Shown one piece after another: positions 1 through 10,591 of a DNA stretch of 64,000 nt. The stretch's first letter is position 1. Each line of letters starts with the position of its first letter. The position numbers and the translations under genes were made by a program. Below the pieces are notes generated by a model. The model saw only the letters and a list, made by a program, of their open reading frames with translations, had not been told where the DNA came from and ran no database searches. Source of the DNA: Alphaproteobacteria bacterium (lineage in GTDB: Bacteria; Pseudomonadota; Alphaproteobacteria; Caulobacterales; Maricaulaceae); assembly GCA_016124665.1 (NCBI GenBank), contig WGNH01000009.1, positions 62,001 to 126,000 of the forward strand. Direction: 5' to 3'.

Positions 1-392
1 GTCGTGGTGGATTTTCCGTTGGTGCCGGTGATGCCGATGATCGACGGGCGGCGCTCTTGCGGCTGGGCCTGCATGGCGATGGCAAATAATTCCATGTCGC
101 CGATCACGGACACTCCGAGCTCTCGGGCCCGGATCACGAAGCGGTGTGGCTCGGGGTGAGTCAGCGGCACGCCGGGCGACAGGACCAGCGCGGCTATGCT
201 GTCCCAATCCGCGCGATCAAGGTCCGTAAGTTCAAGGCCGGCCGCCTGCGCCCGTGTGCGGGATTCGGCATTGTCATCCCAGATCAGCACTCTTGCACCG
301 CCTGCGATCAATGCACGCGCCGCGGTTATGCCGGTCCGGCCCAGTCCGAAGACGGCGACGGCCTGGCCTTCATATCCGGGGACCGGGATCAT
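1..392 (-). CDS. murD: UDP-N-acetylmuramoylalanine--D-glutamate ligase MurD, N-terminal part, truncated by the window edge
   Basis: Minus-strand reading from ATG at 392: MIPVPGYEGQAVAVFGLGRTGITAARALIAGGARVLIWDDN...GITGTNGKSTT; Mur ligase P-loop at the edge; dcw context. Confidence 0.88.
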   Translation of the reverse strand, partial: MIPVPGYEGQAVAVFGLGRTGITAARALIAGGARVLIWDDNAESRTRAQAAGLELTDLDRADWDSIAALVLSPGVPLTHPEPHRFVIRARELGVSVIGDMELFAIAMQAQPQERRPSIIGITGTNGKSTT

Positions 393-397
393 TCAGC

Positions 398-1507
398 CTA
401 TCGAAGTTTCAGTGTCGACAGCCCGATCAGGGCCAGGATGACCGCGATGATCCAGAAGCGGACGACAATGGTCGGTTCCTGCCAGCCCATCTTCTCGAAA
501 TGGTGGTGGATCGGTGCCATTCTGAAGACACGCTTTCCAAACATCTTGAAGCTGGCGACCTGCACCATGACCGAAACGGCCTCAAGCACGAACAGCCCGC
601 CGATAATGGCAAGCACGACTTCATGCTTGACCGCGACCGCAATCGTGCCCAGCGCGCCGCCGAGCGACAGCGAGCCGGTATCGCCCATGAATACCATGGC
701 GGGCGGGGCATTGAACCAGAGAAACCCCAGAGACGCGCCGAGCAGAGCGCCACAGAAGACGGCGAGCTCGCCTGTTCCGGGCGTGAAATTGAGCTGCAGA
801 TAATCGGCAAAAATCGCATTTCCGACGATGTAGGCGATAAAACCGAAACTGGCGGCCGCAATCATCACCGGAACAATGGCCAGGCCATCGAGGCCGTCCG
901 TCAGATTCACGGCATTGGAGGCAAAAGCGATAACCAGCGTCCCGAAGACGAGGAAAAGACCGAAGCCCAGCGGGATCAGGACGTCCTTGAAAAAGGGCAC
1001 GGCAACCGAGGTCGCGAAGCCGTCCGGCACACCCGGGGCCTGGCCCAGAAGATTCGTCATCCACCAGACTGCAATGCCGCCAATTACGAATTGAAGCAGC
1101 AGCTTGGCCTTGCCGGACAGACCCGCTGTCGAGCGTTGTGTGACCTTGCGGTAGTCGTCGACAAAGCCGATCGCGCCATAGCCAACCGTGACAAACATCA
1201 CGACCCAGAGATACTGATTGGTCAGATCCCCCCAGAGCAGGGTTCCAACGACAATGCCGACCAGAATCAGGAAACCGCCCATGGTTGGCGTGCCGGCTTT
1301 CTCGATGACATGGCGTTCCGGCCCGTCCTCGCGTATGGGTTGGCCTTCACGCTGCTTTTTCTTCAGCCAGCGGATGAAGGGCGCACCGCCGAAAATGGCG
1401 ATCACCAGAGCGGTCATCAGTGCCCCGCCGGTACGGAAGGTGATGTAATTGAGAAGATTGAAGAGCGTGATGTCTTCGGCGTAAGGCAGCAGCAGCCATT
1501 CCAGCAT
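398..1507 (-). CDS. mraY: Phospho-N-acetylmuramoyl-pentapeptide-transferase MraY
   Basis: 369 aa multi-TM protein with [20 protein letters not shown] and MAPIHHHFE motifs. Confidence 0.96.
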   Translation of the reverse strand: MLEWLLLPYAEDITLFNLLNYITFRTGGALMTALVIAIFGGAPFIRWLKKKQREGQPIREDGPERHVIEKAGTPTMGGFLILVGIVVGTLLWGDLTNQYLWVVMFVTVGYGAIGFVDDYRKVTQRSTAGLSGKAKLLLQFVIGGIAVWWMTNLLGQAPGVPDGFATSVAVPFFKDVLIPLGFGLFLVFGTLVIAFASNAVNLTDGLDGLAIVPVMIAAASFGFIAYIVGNAIFADYLQLNFTPGTGELAVFCGALLGASLGFLWFNAPPAMVFMGDTGSLSLGGALGTIAVAVKHEVVLAIIGGLFVLEAVSVMVQVASFKMFGKRVFRMAPIHHHFEKMGWQEPTIVVRFWIIAVILALIGLSTLKLR

Positions 1508-1516
1508 GTCGAATAT

Positions 1517-2923
1517 CTATCCCTGTCCCCGAGCGCCAAGATCGTCTTCGGCGAGCATTCGGGCAATTCTGTGAACGCCCGATGCATTTGATCCCTTCAC
1601 AAACACCACATCGCCCGGTGCCACAAATCCTGCGACCAGATCCAGCAGCTCATCGGCCGTGTCCGCATAGGCCGCCAACCGGCCGACCTGCAAGGCATCC
1701 CGCAAGGGAATGTTCCCCTTCCCCGCGAGGAAAACAGCATCCGCGCGGGCCTGGCTGACCGGGTCTGCCAGCGAAGCGTGAAGCGCAGGTGAATCCGGGC
1801 CGAGTTCCAGCATTTCGCCGAGAATGGCGATGCGGCGGCCGCTCTCCGGCTCGGCCGATCCCAGAATGGACAGACCGGCGCGCATGGACGCCGGATTGGC
1901 ATTATAACTGTCGTCTATGAGGGTGAAGTAACCATTCCGGAGCGGAATTTGCCGGATGGCCCCGCGGCCGGCCCCGGCTGTCAGCTGAGCCAGTGCGTCG
2001 GCGGTTGCTTCGGCATCGACCCCTGCGGCGATGGCGGTGGCAAAAATCGCCGCTGCATTCCAGGCCCAGTGATCCCCCCGGGCCGCAATGGAGAAATTGA
2101 TCTCCTTGCCCAGCACGCTGATGCGTCCCCTGCCCCCTTCCGTGCCGGTTTCGAAATCGAGGATGCGGACGGCGGCGTGCGCGGCGGTTCCGAATTCCAG
2201 CATGAAAGCGGCAGCGCTTTGTCCGGCGTGTCCGGCGAGACGCGACGTAAATTCATCGTCTGCCGGAAACACGGCGACACCGTCCGGGTGCAGGCCTTCG
2301 AAAATTTCGGACTTGGCGTCTGCGATGGCTTCCATTGATCCGAGGTTTTCCAGATGAGCCGGCGCGATCTTGGTGATCAGCGCCACATGCGGGCGGACTA
2401 GGGTTGAAAGCTCCCTTATCTCCCCGGCATGGTTCATGCCCATTTCGAAAACCGCCCGCTCGGCCGATTTCGGCATCATTGCCAGCGTCAGCGGCACACC
2501 CCAATGATTGTTATAGGATTTCTGTGATGCGTGGGATGTGCCCACGCTCCGGAAAACGGCAGCGAGGGCTTCCTTGACGCTGGTCTTTCCGACGCTGCCG
2601 GTAACCGCAACGCGCACGGCCGGGCTGCGCTCCCGGGCAGCGCGGGCCAGCCCGCGCAAGCCGTCCAGCGTGTCACCGACGACCAGTTTCGCTCCGGGAC
2701 CGCAATCGGGATTGGAAACCAGCGCCGCTGCTGCGCCTCTGGCCATGGCATCGGGCACAAAATCATGTCCGTCGCGCTGGTCCTGGAGCGCAACGAACAG
2801 GTCGCCCGGCTTCAGGCTGCGCGTATCTATGGAAATGCCGCTGGCGGTCCAGTCCTGCCGGCCGATCAACTGGCCAGATACTGCTGCGGCCGCTTCGCGG
2901 GCTGTCCAGAGCGGTTCAGCCAT
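1517..2923 (-). CDS. murF: UDP-N-acetylmuramoyl-tripeptide--D-alanyl-D-alanine ligase MurF (start set at internal Met, MAEPLW)
   Basis: Mur ligase motifs (TGSVGKTSVKEAL, YNNHWGVPLTL, DDSYNANPASM); dcw order. Confidence 0.93.
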   Translation of the reverse strand: MAEPLWTAREAAAAVSGQLIGRQDWTASGISIDTRSLKPGDLFVALQDQRDGHDFVPDAMARGAAAALVSNPDCGPGAKLVVGDTLDGLRGLARAARERSPAVRVAVTGSVGKTSVKEALAAVFRSVGTSHASQKSYNNHWGVPLTLAMMPKSAERAVFEMGMNHAGEIRELSTLVRPHVALITKIAPAHLENLGSMEAIADAKSEIFEGLHPDGVAVFPADDEFTSRLAGHAGQSAAAFMLEFGTAAHAAVRILDFETGTEGGRGRISVLGKEINFSIAARGDHWAWNAAAIFATAIAAGVDAEATADALAQLTAGAGRGAIRQIPLRNGYFTLIDDSYNANPASMRAGLSILGSAEPESGRRIAILGEMLELGPDSPALHASLADPVSQARADAVFLAGKGNIPLRDALQVGRLAAYADTADELLDLVAGFVAPGDVVFVKGSNASGVHRIARMLAEDDLGARGQG

Positions 2924-4364
2924 TGCCGCCCTCCATTCCGGCGACCGCCTTTCGGGCTTCCTCGCGGTCATCAAAGGGATGGATGACATCGCCGATTTTC
3001 TGGCCGGTCTCGTGTCCCTTGCCAGCCAGCAGGAGCGTGTCGCCGGCTTTCATCTGACGCAATGCAGCGCGGATGGCCTGCGCGCGGTCACCGATTTCTT
3101 CCGCGCCTACGGCGCCTTCCATGATTTTTGCGCGAATATCGGCGGCTTTTTCCGAGCGCGGATTGTCGTCCGTGACGATGACATGATCCGCCAGCTTCAC
3201 GGCGATTTCGCCCATCGGTTTGCGCTTGGTCGGATCGCGGTCACCGCCGCATCCGAACACGATGAAGATACGGCCGCGCGTATGAGGACGCGCCGCCCGG
3301 ATCAGCTTGTCGAGTCCGTCCGGCGTGTGGGCAAAATCAACGAGAACCGGACAACCCGCAGCGGTTTTTGCCGCCAGCTCCAGCCGCCCGGGCACACCTT
3401 GCAGCCGGGCGATTGCCGCAATGGCGTCATCTTGAGAAACCCCGGAATGGACAGCCATGGCCGCCGCGCCGACCGCATTGGCGACCTGGAATTCCCCCAC
3501 CAGGGGCAATTCTATACGCTTCGTCTGGCCGTTCACTTCCAGCGTGATCTGCTGACTGGCCGCTTTCGGCGTGATCTCGCGAATGCGCCAGTCGCGGCCG
3601 CGCCACCCGACCTGAATGACGTCGAGACCCCGGGCCGCGCCTTTGTCTGCTACCGCCTCGCCCCATTCTGAATCGACATTGATGATCGACGGCGACCCGG
3701 ACGGGGCAATTTCCAGGAAGAGTTTGAGTTTGCTGGCGAAATAGTCCTCAAAATCCGGATGGTAGTCGAGATGGTCCTGGGTGAGATTGGTGAAGCCCGT
3801 CAATGTGACGCGGACGGCGTCCATGCGTTTTTGCTTGAGTCCATGGCTGGAGGCCTCCATGGCCAGATGTGTGCAATTGTCCGCGGCGAGCGCATCCAGC
3901 GCCTTGTGGACGGCGGCTGCGTCCGGCGTCGTATAGCCGGTCTCGACCCAGCCTTCACCCCGGGCCACACCCAGCGTGCCCAGGCTGGCTCCGTCAATCC
4001 CGGCACCGCGCCAGATCTGGCGCAGGAAATCAACCGTCGAGCTTTTGCCATTCGTCCCGGTAACCGCGGCGATCGCCTCCGGCTGACGCGGATAAAAACG
4101 CGCGGCCAGCGTGGCAAATCGCGCGGCCGCATCCGCATCCTGTATGGCCGGAACGCTGCCCGTATCAATGCCAGGCTCGGTCAATATGGCCGCTGCCCCC
4201 GCCTTTACGGCTTGCGGTATGAAATCCCGACCGTGGACATGAAGCCCCGGCAAGGCGGCAAACAGAAAGCCGGGCCGCACTGCTCGGCTGTCGAGCGTCA
4301 GTCCGGTGATTTCCAAATCCGGTCCGGAGCAGCGATCCGGAGATATCAGATCAGAGAGCTTCAC
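2916..4364 (-). CDS. murE: UDP-N-acetylmuramyl-tripeptide synthetase MurE
   Basis: 482 aa; TGTNGKSSTVDFLRQ, EASSHGL and DDNPRSE motifs; dcw order. Confidence 0.95.
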   Translation of the reverse strand: MKLSDLISPDRCSGPDLEITGLTLDSRAVRPGFLFAALPGLHVHGRDFIPQAVKAGAAAILTEPGIDTGSVPAIQDADAAARFATLAARFYPRQPEAIAAVTGTNGKSSTVDFLRQIWRGAGIDGASLGTLGVARGEGWVETGYTTPDAAAVHKALDALAADNCTHLAMEASSHGLKQKRMDAVRVTLTGFTNLTQDHLDYHPDFEDYFASKLKLFLEIAPSGSPSIINVDSEWGEAVADKGAARGLDVIQVGWRGRDWRIREITPKAASQQITLEVNGQTKRIELPLVGEFQVANAVGAAAMAVHSGVSQDDAIAAIARLQGVPGRLELAAKTAAGCPVLVDFAHTPDGLDKLIRAARPHTRGRIFIVFGCGGDRDPTKRKPMGEIAVKLADHVIVTDDNPRSEKAADIRAKIMEGAVGAEEIGDRAQAIRAALRQMKAGDTLLLAGKGHETGQKIGDVIHPFDDREEARKAVAGMEGGNG

Positions 4365-6133
4365 TGGGCTGTTCTCACCACGGGTTCAGGATCGGGCGTC
4401 AATGCCGCCCGCACCAGCGCCGAGCGGGTCAGCGGATCATCCTGCTGTTCCACACCCAGAATCGATGCGATGCGCGTTATGATTTCGCCTGCTGCAGGGG
4501 CTGCCGTCCACCCGCCGGTTGCATACCCGTAGGTGGCGGCTGTGCCCTGCGGCTCATCCAGAATGACCAGCACAACATATTGCGGATCATCATAGGGGAA
4601 GACGGCCGAAAAAGACGAGATCAGACGGTCTTCGTCATAGCCACCGCGGCCGGGTTTTTCCGCCGTCCCGGTTTTACCGGCCACGCGGAATCCCGGTGCA
4701 TCGGCCCGGCTGCCCGTGCCGTTTTCGACAACATCCCGCATCATGGTGAGCACGCTCTGCGCCACTTCCGGTGCGAGGACGCGTTCACCGGCAACGGTTT
4801 CATCCGGCCGCACCGGCCGCAGGGTCGGCCGCACATAAGTGCCGCCATTCGCAATGGCTGCAAAAGCCGACGCGACCGCAAGCGGGCTGACAGCAATGCC
4901 ATGGCCATAAGAAATGGTTGCAGTCTCGGTTGGGCCCCAGCGCTGCGGAAGGAGCGGCGTCGCGCTCTCTGCCAGTTCGATCGGTGCGCGCTCCAGCAGG
5001 CGAAGCCGGCCCAGAAGATCCCGTTGACGGTCTGCGCCGGCTTCAAGCGCGATGCGGGACGAGCCGATATTCGAGGAGTGGGTAAATATCTCTTCCAGCG
5101 TCAGCGCACGGTTCTCGGCGTGGAAGTCCTCGATGGTATAGCCGCCGATCTGCAATGGAGCTGTTGCATCGAAGGTTTCCCCGGGTTCCGCGATGCCGCT
5201 CTCCAGCGCCAGCGCGACGGTGAAGGCCTTGAAGGTCGAACCCATTTCATAGCGGGCCTGGAGGGCACGGTTCAGACGCTCATCAGCGCTGGCTGCTCCG
5301 GCCTGATTGGGGTCAAAGTCGGGCAGCGAAACAAGGCTGAGGATTTCTCCGGTGTCGACATCCATGACAATGCCGGTTGCGGCAATGGCCTGGAATTCCG
5401 CCATGTAGCGGCGCAACACTTCATCGACATGGAACTGGACACCCATATCAATGGAGAGGGCTACCGGGCGTCCGCCGTCATTGGAGAGTGCGAGATTGAA
5501 CGCCTGCTCGGCCCCGGCCAGGCCCGTCATATCACGGCCGGCATGACCGACCGCGTGTGCGGCGAGCCGGCCACGGGGATAGACGCGGCTGGGCTCGGTG
5601 CGGAATTCAAGTCCGGGCTGACCCAGCGAGAAAACAGCCTGGCGCTGGCGCGGGGTCAGATTGCGCTGGATCCAGACGAAACGCCGGCGCGATGACAGAT
5701 CCGCCGTGAGTTCATCGACATCAAGCCCGGGCAGGACAGTAACCAAAGCCTCGGCGGTTTCCCGTGCATCCCAGACGAGTTGCGGATCGGCAAAGAGGGA
5801 CCAGGTTTCGAGCGTTGTCGCCAAGACCTGTCCGTTACGGTCAACCAGATCACCGCGGCGCACTTCCGCCAGCACTGGCGGCGCGGCAGCCGCTTCTCCT
5901 CCAGAGAAGGCCAGATCAATGGCGCGGATACCCAGCGCGGCGAAGGCAATTACCATCGCAAAGCCGATAACCGCCATCCGGCGGCGGGCATCCTCCATAA
6001 TAGAGGCATCTTCATTCTCGATACGGAGTACCCGCGTCAGGTTGTCGGGCGCAGCCTCCGGTAGCGGCGCGCTGTCGGCATAGGACTCAAACCGGGGCGG
6101 ACTTTTCCGCCTGGGCCAGAGGCGGCTGATCAT
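4361..6133 (-). CDS. ftsI: Peptidoglycan D,D-transpeptidase FtsI (class B PBP)
   Basis: 590 aa; single N-terminal TM, SxxK (GSTFK), SSN and KTGTAEK transpeptidase motifs. Confidence 0.95.
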   Translation of the reverse strand: MISRLWPRRKSPPRFESYADSAPLPEAAPDNLTRVLRIENEDASIMEDARRRMAVIGFAMVIAFAALGIRAIDLAFSGGEAAAAPPVLAEVRRGDLVDRNGQVLATTLETWSLFADPQLVWDARETAEALVTVLPGLDVDELTADLSSRRRFVWIQRNLTPRQRQAVFSLGQPGLEFRTEPSRVYPRGRLAAHAVGHAGRDMTGLAGAEQAFNLALSNDGGRPVALSIDMGVQFHVDEVLRRYMAEFQAIAATGIVMDVDTGEILSLVSLPDFDPNQAGAASADERLNRALQARYEMGSTFKAFTVALALESGIAEPGETFDATAPLQIGGYTIEDFHAENRALTLEEIFTHSSNIGSSRIALEAGADRQRDLLGRLRLLERAPIELAESATPLLPQRWGPTETATISYGHGIAVSPLAVASAFAAIANGGTYVRPTLRPVRPDETVAGERVLAPEVAQSVLTMMRDVVENGTGSRADAPGFRVAGKTGTAEKPGRGGYDEDRLISSFSAVFPYDDPQYVVLVILDEPQGTAATYGYATGGWTAAPAAGEIITRIASILGVEQQDDPLTRSALVRAALTPDPEPVVRTAQ

Positions 6134-6486
6134 CGCGGCCCCCCGGCCTCATGGACGGCGGTCCCGTTGGGGATTTCGCCAATGGCGGCATAGGGGCGGG
6201 CCGGCGTTTCGACCAGCAGAGGCAGATCGGACATGGCGACTTCGCGACGCGGGTCCAGTGGCTCAAAGCCAAGATATTGCCGCGCCAGAGCCCGCAGCCG
6301 GTCGGGATCTTCAAGGTGAGCAATATCGACATTGAGCACATTGATCTGGCGCCGCTCTTCCGCCAGCTCGGAGCGGATTTCCACGAGACGCTGGCGCGCC
6401 TCCTGCGCCTCCGTCTTTGCGATATAGAGCGCGATGGCCAGCACGGATGCAACGATGAATGCGAGCACGTTGAGAGCACGTATCAT
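6130..6486 (-). CDS. ftsL: Cell division protein FtsL-like
   Basis: 118 aa, one N-terminal TM followed by a coiled coil, between ftsI and rsmH with overlapping ends. Confidence 0.8.
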   Translation of the reverse strand: MIRALNVLAFIVASVLAIALYIAKTEAQEARQRLVEIRSELAEERRQINVLNVDIAHLEDPDRLRALARQYLGFEPLDPRREVAMSDLPLLVETPARPYAAIGEIPNGTAVHEAGGPR

Positions 6487-7475
6487 GAGGAAGCCTCCAG
6501 CCGTGACAGGGACGGCGCGTTCGGGAAAAGCGAAATATCTATCGGCCAGGCCGGCGCTTCGGTGCGGATGGCAGCGCGCAATTTGGCCGAGCGGGCGCGG
6601 GGATTAACGTTAATCTCCTCAGCCGAAGGCTCGATGGCCTTGCGGGTGAGGAGGCGGAAGGACGGTTCAGGTCCACGCTCGATTTCAGGCATGTGGCGGG
6701 ACCCTCCGGCATTCAGACCGGCGCGGGCCCGCAGGAAAGTCTTGACGATCCGGTCTTCCAGCGAATGGAAGGTCACAATCACCAGCCGGCCCAGCGGCGA
6801 GAGGAGCTGCTCGGCGGCACTGAGGGCACGAACGAGTTCGCCGAGCTCGTCATTGACGAAAATGCGCATCCCCTGGAATGTCCGTGTAGCCGGATGGGTC
6901 TTGGTATGCTTGCCGCCAACCGCCTTTGCCACGACAGACGCCAGATGATCAGTGGTCGTGAACGGGTTTTCGGCGCGTTCCCGCACAATCGCCGCCGCGA
7001 CCCGGCGCGACTTTTTCTCTTCGCCATAGATATAGAAGATATCGGCCAGCTCTTTTTCGGTCAGCCGGGCGACGGCGTCAGCCGCGGATGGCCCTTTGCC
7101 GCTCATCCGCATATCGAGCGGGCCGGATTTCGCGAACGAGAATCCACGCTCGGCCTGATCCAGCTGCATGGATGACACGCCCAGATCCAGCACAATGCCG
7201 TCGACCTGATGGCCACCGGCTTCGGCCACGACATCCCGCATGGCGGAGAAAGGGGCTTCAACCAGCACAAACCGGCCGCCGGATGCCCGCTTGAGATCGT
7301 CGCCAACGGGCCGGACTGCAGGATCGCGGTCGATGCCGATGACCCGGCAGTCAGCCGCCGACAATATGGCGCGTGAATATCCACCTGCCCCGAATGTGCC
7401 GTCGATATAGATCGCTCTGTCCCGCGCCTCGAGCGCGGTCAGAACCTCATCAAGCATAACGGGCACATGGTTCAT
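6483..7475 (-). CDS. rsmH: 16S rRNA (cytosine1402-N4)-methyltransferase RsmH
   Basis: 330 aa; HVPVMLDEVL, DGTFGAGGYSRAIL, VLDLGVSSMQLD and FHSLEDRIVK motifs. Confidence 0.96.
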   Translation of the reverse strand: MNHVPVMLDEVLTALEARDRAIYIDGTFGAGGYSRAILSAADCRVIGIDRDPAVRPVGDDLKRASGGRFVLVEAPFSAMRDVVAEAGGHQVDGIVLDLGVSSMQLDQAERGFSFAKSGPLDMRMSGKGPSAADAVARLTEKELADIFYIYGEEKKSRRVAAAIVRERAENPFTTTDHLASVVAKAVGGKHTKTHPATRTFQGMRIFVNDELGELVRALSAAEQLLSPLGRLVIVTFHSLEDRIVKTFLRARAGLNAGGSRHMPEIERGPEPSFRLLTRKAIEPSAEEINVNPRARSAKLRAAIRTEAPAWPIDISLFPNAPSLSRLEASS

Positions 7476-7936
7476 TGGCCGGCCTCCGTCATGCGCGAAG
7501 GGCGGCGCAGCTTTAATTTGTTCTCTTTGGCGAAAGCCCGAGCGCTGGTGGCGCGGCGGGCATGGCTGTCGGGATTCCAGATTTCAAACCGGCGGCCGAG
7601 ACCGACAAAAGTCGCCCTGCCGTCGAGCCCGGCATGTTCAGCCAGGTCTTTCGGCAGGGTTATGCGGCCATTTGCATCAAAAGACAGGGTGCGGGCCGCG
7701 CCGAAAATGGACTGCTCCAGCGCCTGGCGTGCCTCGTCATAGGGATCCATGGCCTCGATCATTTCGAGATAATCGTCCATCAGCGCCTGACCGCCGCCCT
7801 CCAGCCAGGGGCCGTCAAAACTGGGCCAGACGTAAATCCCGTCGAAAGGTCCACCGCTTACATTCGAACGGAATCCTGCCGGGACCGAGACACGGCCCTT
7901 GGCATCAATTCCATTGGTAGCGGTGGACACAAACAC
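7472..7936 (-). CDS. mraZ: Transcriptional regulator/division protein MraZ (GTG start preferred over the 243 aa ORF start)
   Basis: VFVSTATNGIDAKGRVSVPAGFR and DANGRITLPKDLAEHAGLDGRATFVGLGRRFEIW; first protein of the dcw cluster; AGGGGAG just upstream of GTG 7936. Confidence 0.92.
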   Translation of the reverse strand: MFVSTATNGIDAKGRVSVPAGFRSNVSGGPFDGIYVWPSFDGPWLEGGGQALMDDYLEMIEAMDPYDEARQALEQSIFGAARTLSFDANGRITLPKDLAEHAGLDGRATFVGLGRRFEIWNPDSHARRATSARAFAKENKLKLRRPSRMTEAGQ

Positions 7937-7975
7937 GACGATCTCCCCTGCCCGCAGACCCCTAGCGGTTAACAA

Positions 7976-8010
7976 TGGGATAACATGGGATTTCATGGGA
8001 AACAATGGAG
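7976..8010. promoter_or_regulatory. Putative MraZ operator: TGGGA direct repeats with 10-bp period
   Basis: TGGGA-N5-TGGGA-N5-TGGGA-N5-TGGAG at 7976, 7986, 7996, 8006 immediately upstream of mraZ. Confidence 0.75.
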
Positions 8011-8124
8011 AAAGGCGCAAAACCGCCATTTTTTCTGTGGCGAGACAAGTAATGGCACGCCCTGCTGCAGCGCAGCAAAAGAACAGATAAAGAACATATC
8101 TGTGGAAAGCATGTGGAAAAGTAT

Positions 8125-8527
<403 letters not shown>

Positions 8528-8558
8528 ACGTTCTATGTGGTTGTTTTCCGGGAAGCGG

Positions 8559-9227
8559 TCAAGCTTGCCGTGAAAGGCCGGCCACAGAGTGGATGAGCGC
8601 TTTCGTCTCACCGTCGAGCTGACCGTCCACGCATTGCGGGCGGAAGCGGCGCTGGAAGGCCTTGATCACTGCCGTCTTGCCGGCCTCAAACCCGTAGCCG
8701 ATGGCCGCCAGCTGCTCGACGGCATCACCGGACTCAATGAGAACCTTCGGGAAGATCGAGCATCCTGCCTCGGACAGGAGCGGCCAGGGAAATTTCTCGC
8801 CCGGGTCCTGCTTGCGGCCCGGGGCAATATCGGAATGCCCGACAACGCGATGGGGAGGGATATTATGCCGGACCATCAATTCCTTTACAAGCGAAATAAC
8901 AGCATGAATCTGACGATCCGGGTAATCCGGCAGGCCGAAATCGTGACCGCCATTGACGATTTCGATACCGATGGAAAGTGAATTGATGTCGGTCTCTCCC
9001 GCCCATTCGGAGACGCCGGCATGCCAGGCACGCTTGTCCTCATCGACCAGTCGAAAGACGCGTGCGTCTTCTTCCACCATGTAGTGAGCCGAAACCTTTG
9101 ATTCGGGATCGCGCATCCGTTCCAGCGCCGCCTTGCCACTTTCCATGCCGGTGTAATGCAGGACGATCAGGCCGACCGGACGGGTCCGTTCATTGAAATT
9201 GGGTGACGGTGCCTCGATGAAATTCAA
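8559..9227 (-). CDS. N-acetylmuramoyl-L-alanine amidase, AmpD-like (TTG start likely)
   Basis: LIVLHYTGM, SAHYMVEEDG-type motif, HAGVSEWAGETDINSLSIGIEIVN, VGHSDIAPGRKQDPGEKFPW; peptidoglycan-binding-like C-terminus. Confidence 0.88.
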   Translation of the reverse strand: MNFIEAPSPNFNERTRPVGLIVLHYTGMESGKAALERMRDPESKVSAHYMVEEDARVFRLVDEDKRAWHAGVSEWAGETDINSLSIGIEIVNGGHDFGLPDYPDRQIHAVISLVKELMVRHNIPPHRVVGHSDIAPGRKQDPGEKFPWPLLSEAGCSIFPKVLIESGDAVEQLAAIGYGFEAGKTAVIKAFQRRFRPQCVDGQLDGETKALIHSVAGLSRQA

Positions 9228-10137
9228 AGCGATTCCTCGCGTACCAGTGCAGCGTCCGGCAATTGCCGGTTGGGACGGGATGCAACAATGCCTGCTCCGA
9301 TCAAAGTCAGCATACCGCCGACCGCCAGCCTCCATCCGAAGGGGTCGCCCGTCAACAGTATGCCCGAGACCACGCCGATCAGCGGCGCCAGCAGGGTCAG
9401 GGGCGCAACCAGCGTTGTTTCGTATTTCTGCAGCACGAAGTAGAAGACACCATGGCCATAGACATTCACCAGAAGCACGGTGAAGGCCAGCGCCGCCGCA
9501 AACATCCAGCCACCGGAGATGACGGCCTCAGCCTGTCCGGTTTCAAAGGCTGCGGTGCCGATGAAGAGCACGGGTGTGGACAACAGGCCGATCCAGGCCT
9601 GCAGGCGCATGGGTTTCATATCGATCCGGCGGATCAGGATCATGGCCACCGAGGCCACGAATGCCGCGCCGAGACCGTAGAGCAGGCCAATCGCCAGGGT
9701 GAACTCCGTCGGGTCAGCGACGACGAGCACCACACCGGCAATGGCCAGAGCCGTGCCGGTCCCCCGGGCCCAGCCGATCTTTTCCTTCAGCCACACAACT
9801 GACAGCAAGGTCACGAACGGCACGCCGCTTTGCAGCACGAGGGCCATGCCGGAGGGTGTGGCAGTCTGCAACCCGATGAAGATGAAAGCGTATTGCACAC
9901 ACCCCATGCCCATGGCGACGAGGATCAGAATGCCCCATTGTTTGGGTAGCGGACGCAGGAACGGGAATAATACGATCGCAAGCGCGAGAAAGCGCAGGAA
10001 GGCGAAGGCAATGGGCGGCACGCCGTCAAAGCCGGCATCCAGCCGGGCACGCCCGTAATCGCGAATTTTGCGACAACGAAGTTAAGACCCCAGAACAGGC
10101 AGACAGCGATGAAGGCGGTTAAGTCACGCAGGCTCAT
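9224..10137 (-). pseudogene. EamA/DMT-family transporter split by an apparent frameshift
   Basis: N-terminal TM segment MSLRDLTAFIAVCLFWGLNFVVAKFAI (ORF 9925..10137) and the remaining TMs (ORF 9224..10021) lie in different minus frames joined near 10020-10045. Confidence 0.7.
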
Positions 10138-10191
10138 GCCAGCGAACTAGACCGCATCTCACCATTCACCAAGTGACGGAATGTTTCTGAA

Positions 10192-10506
10192 TCAGCGGCG
10201 GGGGTCGGATTCGCCGTCTACGGTCCAGCCGGACGGTCCACGCCTGGCCACCAGCACCGTGATTCCATCATCTTCGGATTGCTGATTGCGTCCGCGAACC
10301 TTGCGCCACAGCCACCACGCTCCCCCGGCGAGCATCGCAGCGCCAATCACCACCAGTGCGGCCGCGGCGAATATGGCAGCAAACATCAATACCAGACCGG
10401 CAAAGGCAACCGCGAGGACGGCGGCAATAAGAGCCCGCAGCCAGTTTCCGGCCGTGTGGGGGAATCGGAATGTCTGTGTCTGGGTCATGTTCGCCTCTTT
10501 CGGCAC
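10192..10506 (-). CDS. Small membrane protein, hypothetical
   Basis: 104 aa ORF with a hydrophobic central segment. Confidence 0.5.
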   Translation of the reverse strand: MPKEANMTQTQTFRFPHTAGNWLRALIAAVLAVAFAGLVLMFAAIFAAAALVVIGAAMLAGGAWWLWRKVRGRNQQSEDDGITVLVARRGPSGWTVDGESDPRR

Positions 10507-10591
10507 ATCTCAAACATCGATTGATGCATTAACGTCTTGCTTACAATTTCGGGGCCAATGCGGCCAAGGTCAATGACCGGGGCCAAATTAT

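Noticed and set aside
254-1591. Long plus-strand ORF (445 aa) opposite mraY
   Set aside because: Antisense shadow of mraY in high-GC DNA; the minus strand encodes a clear MraY
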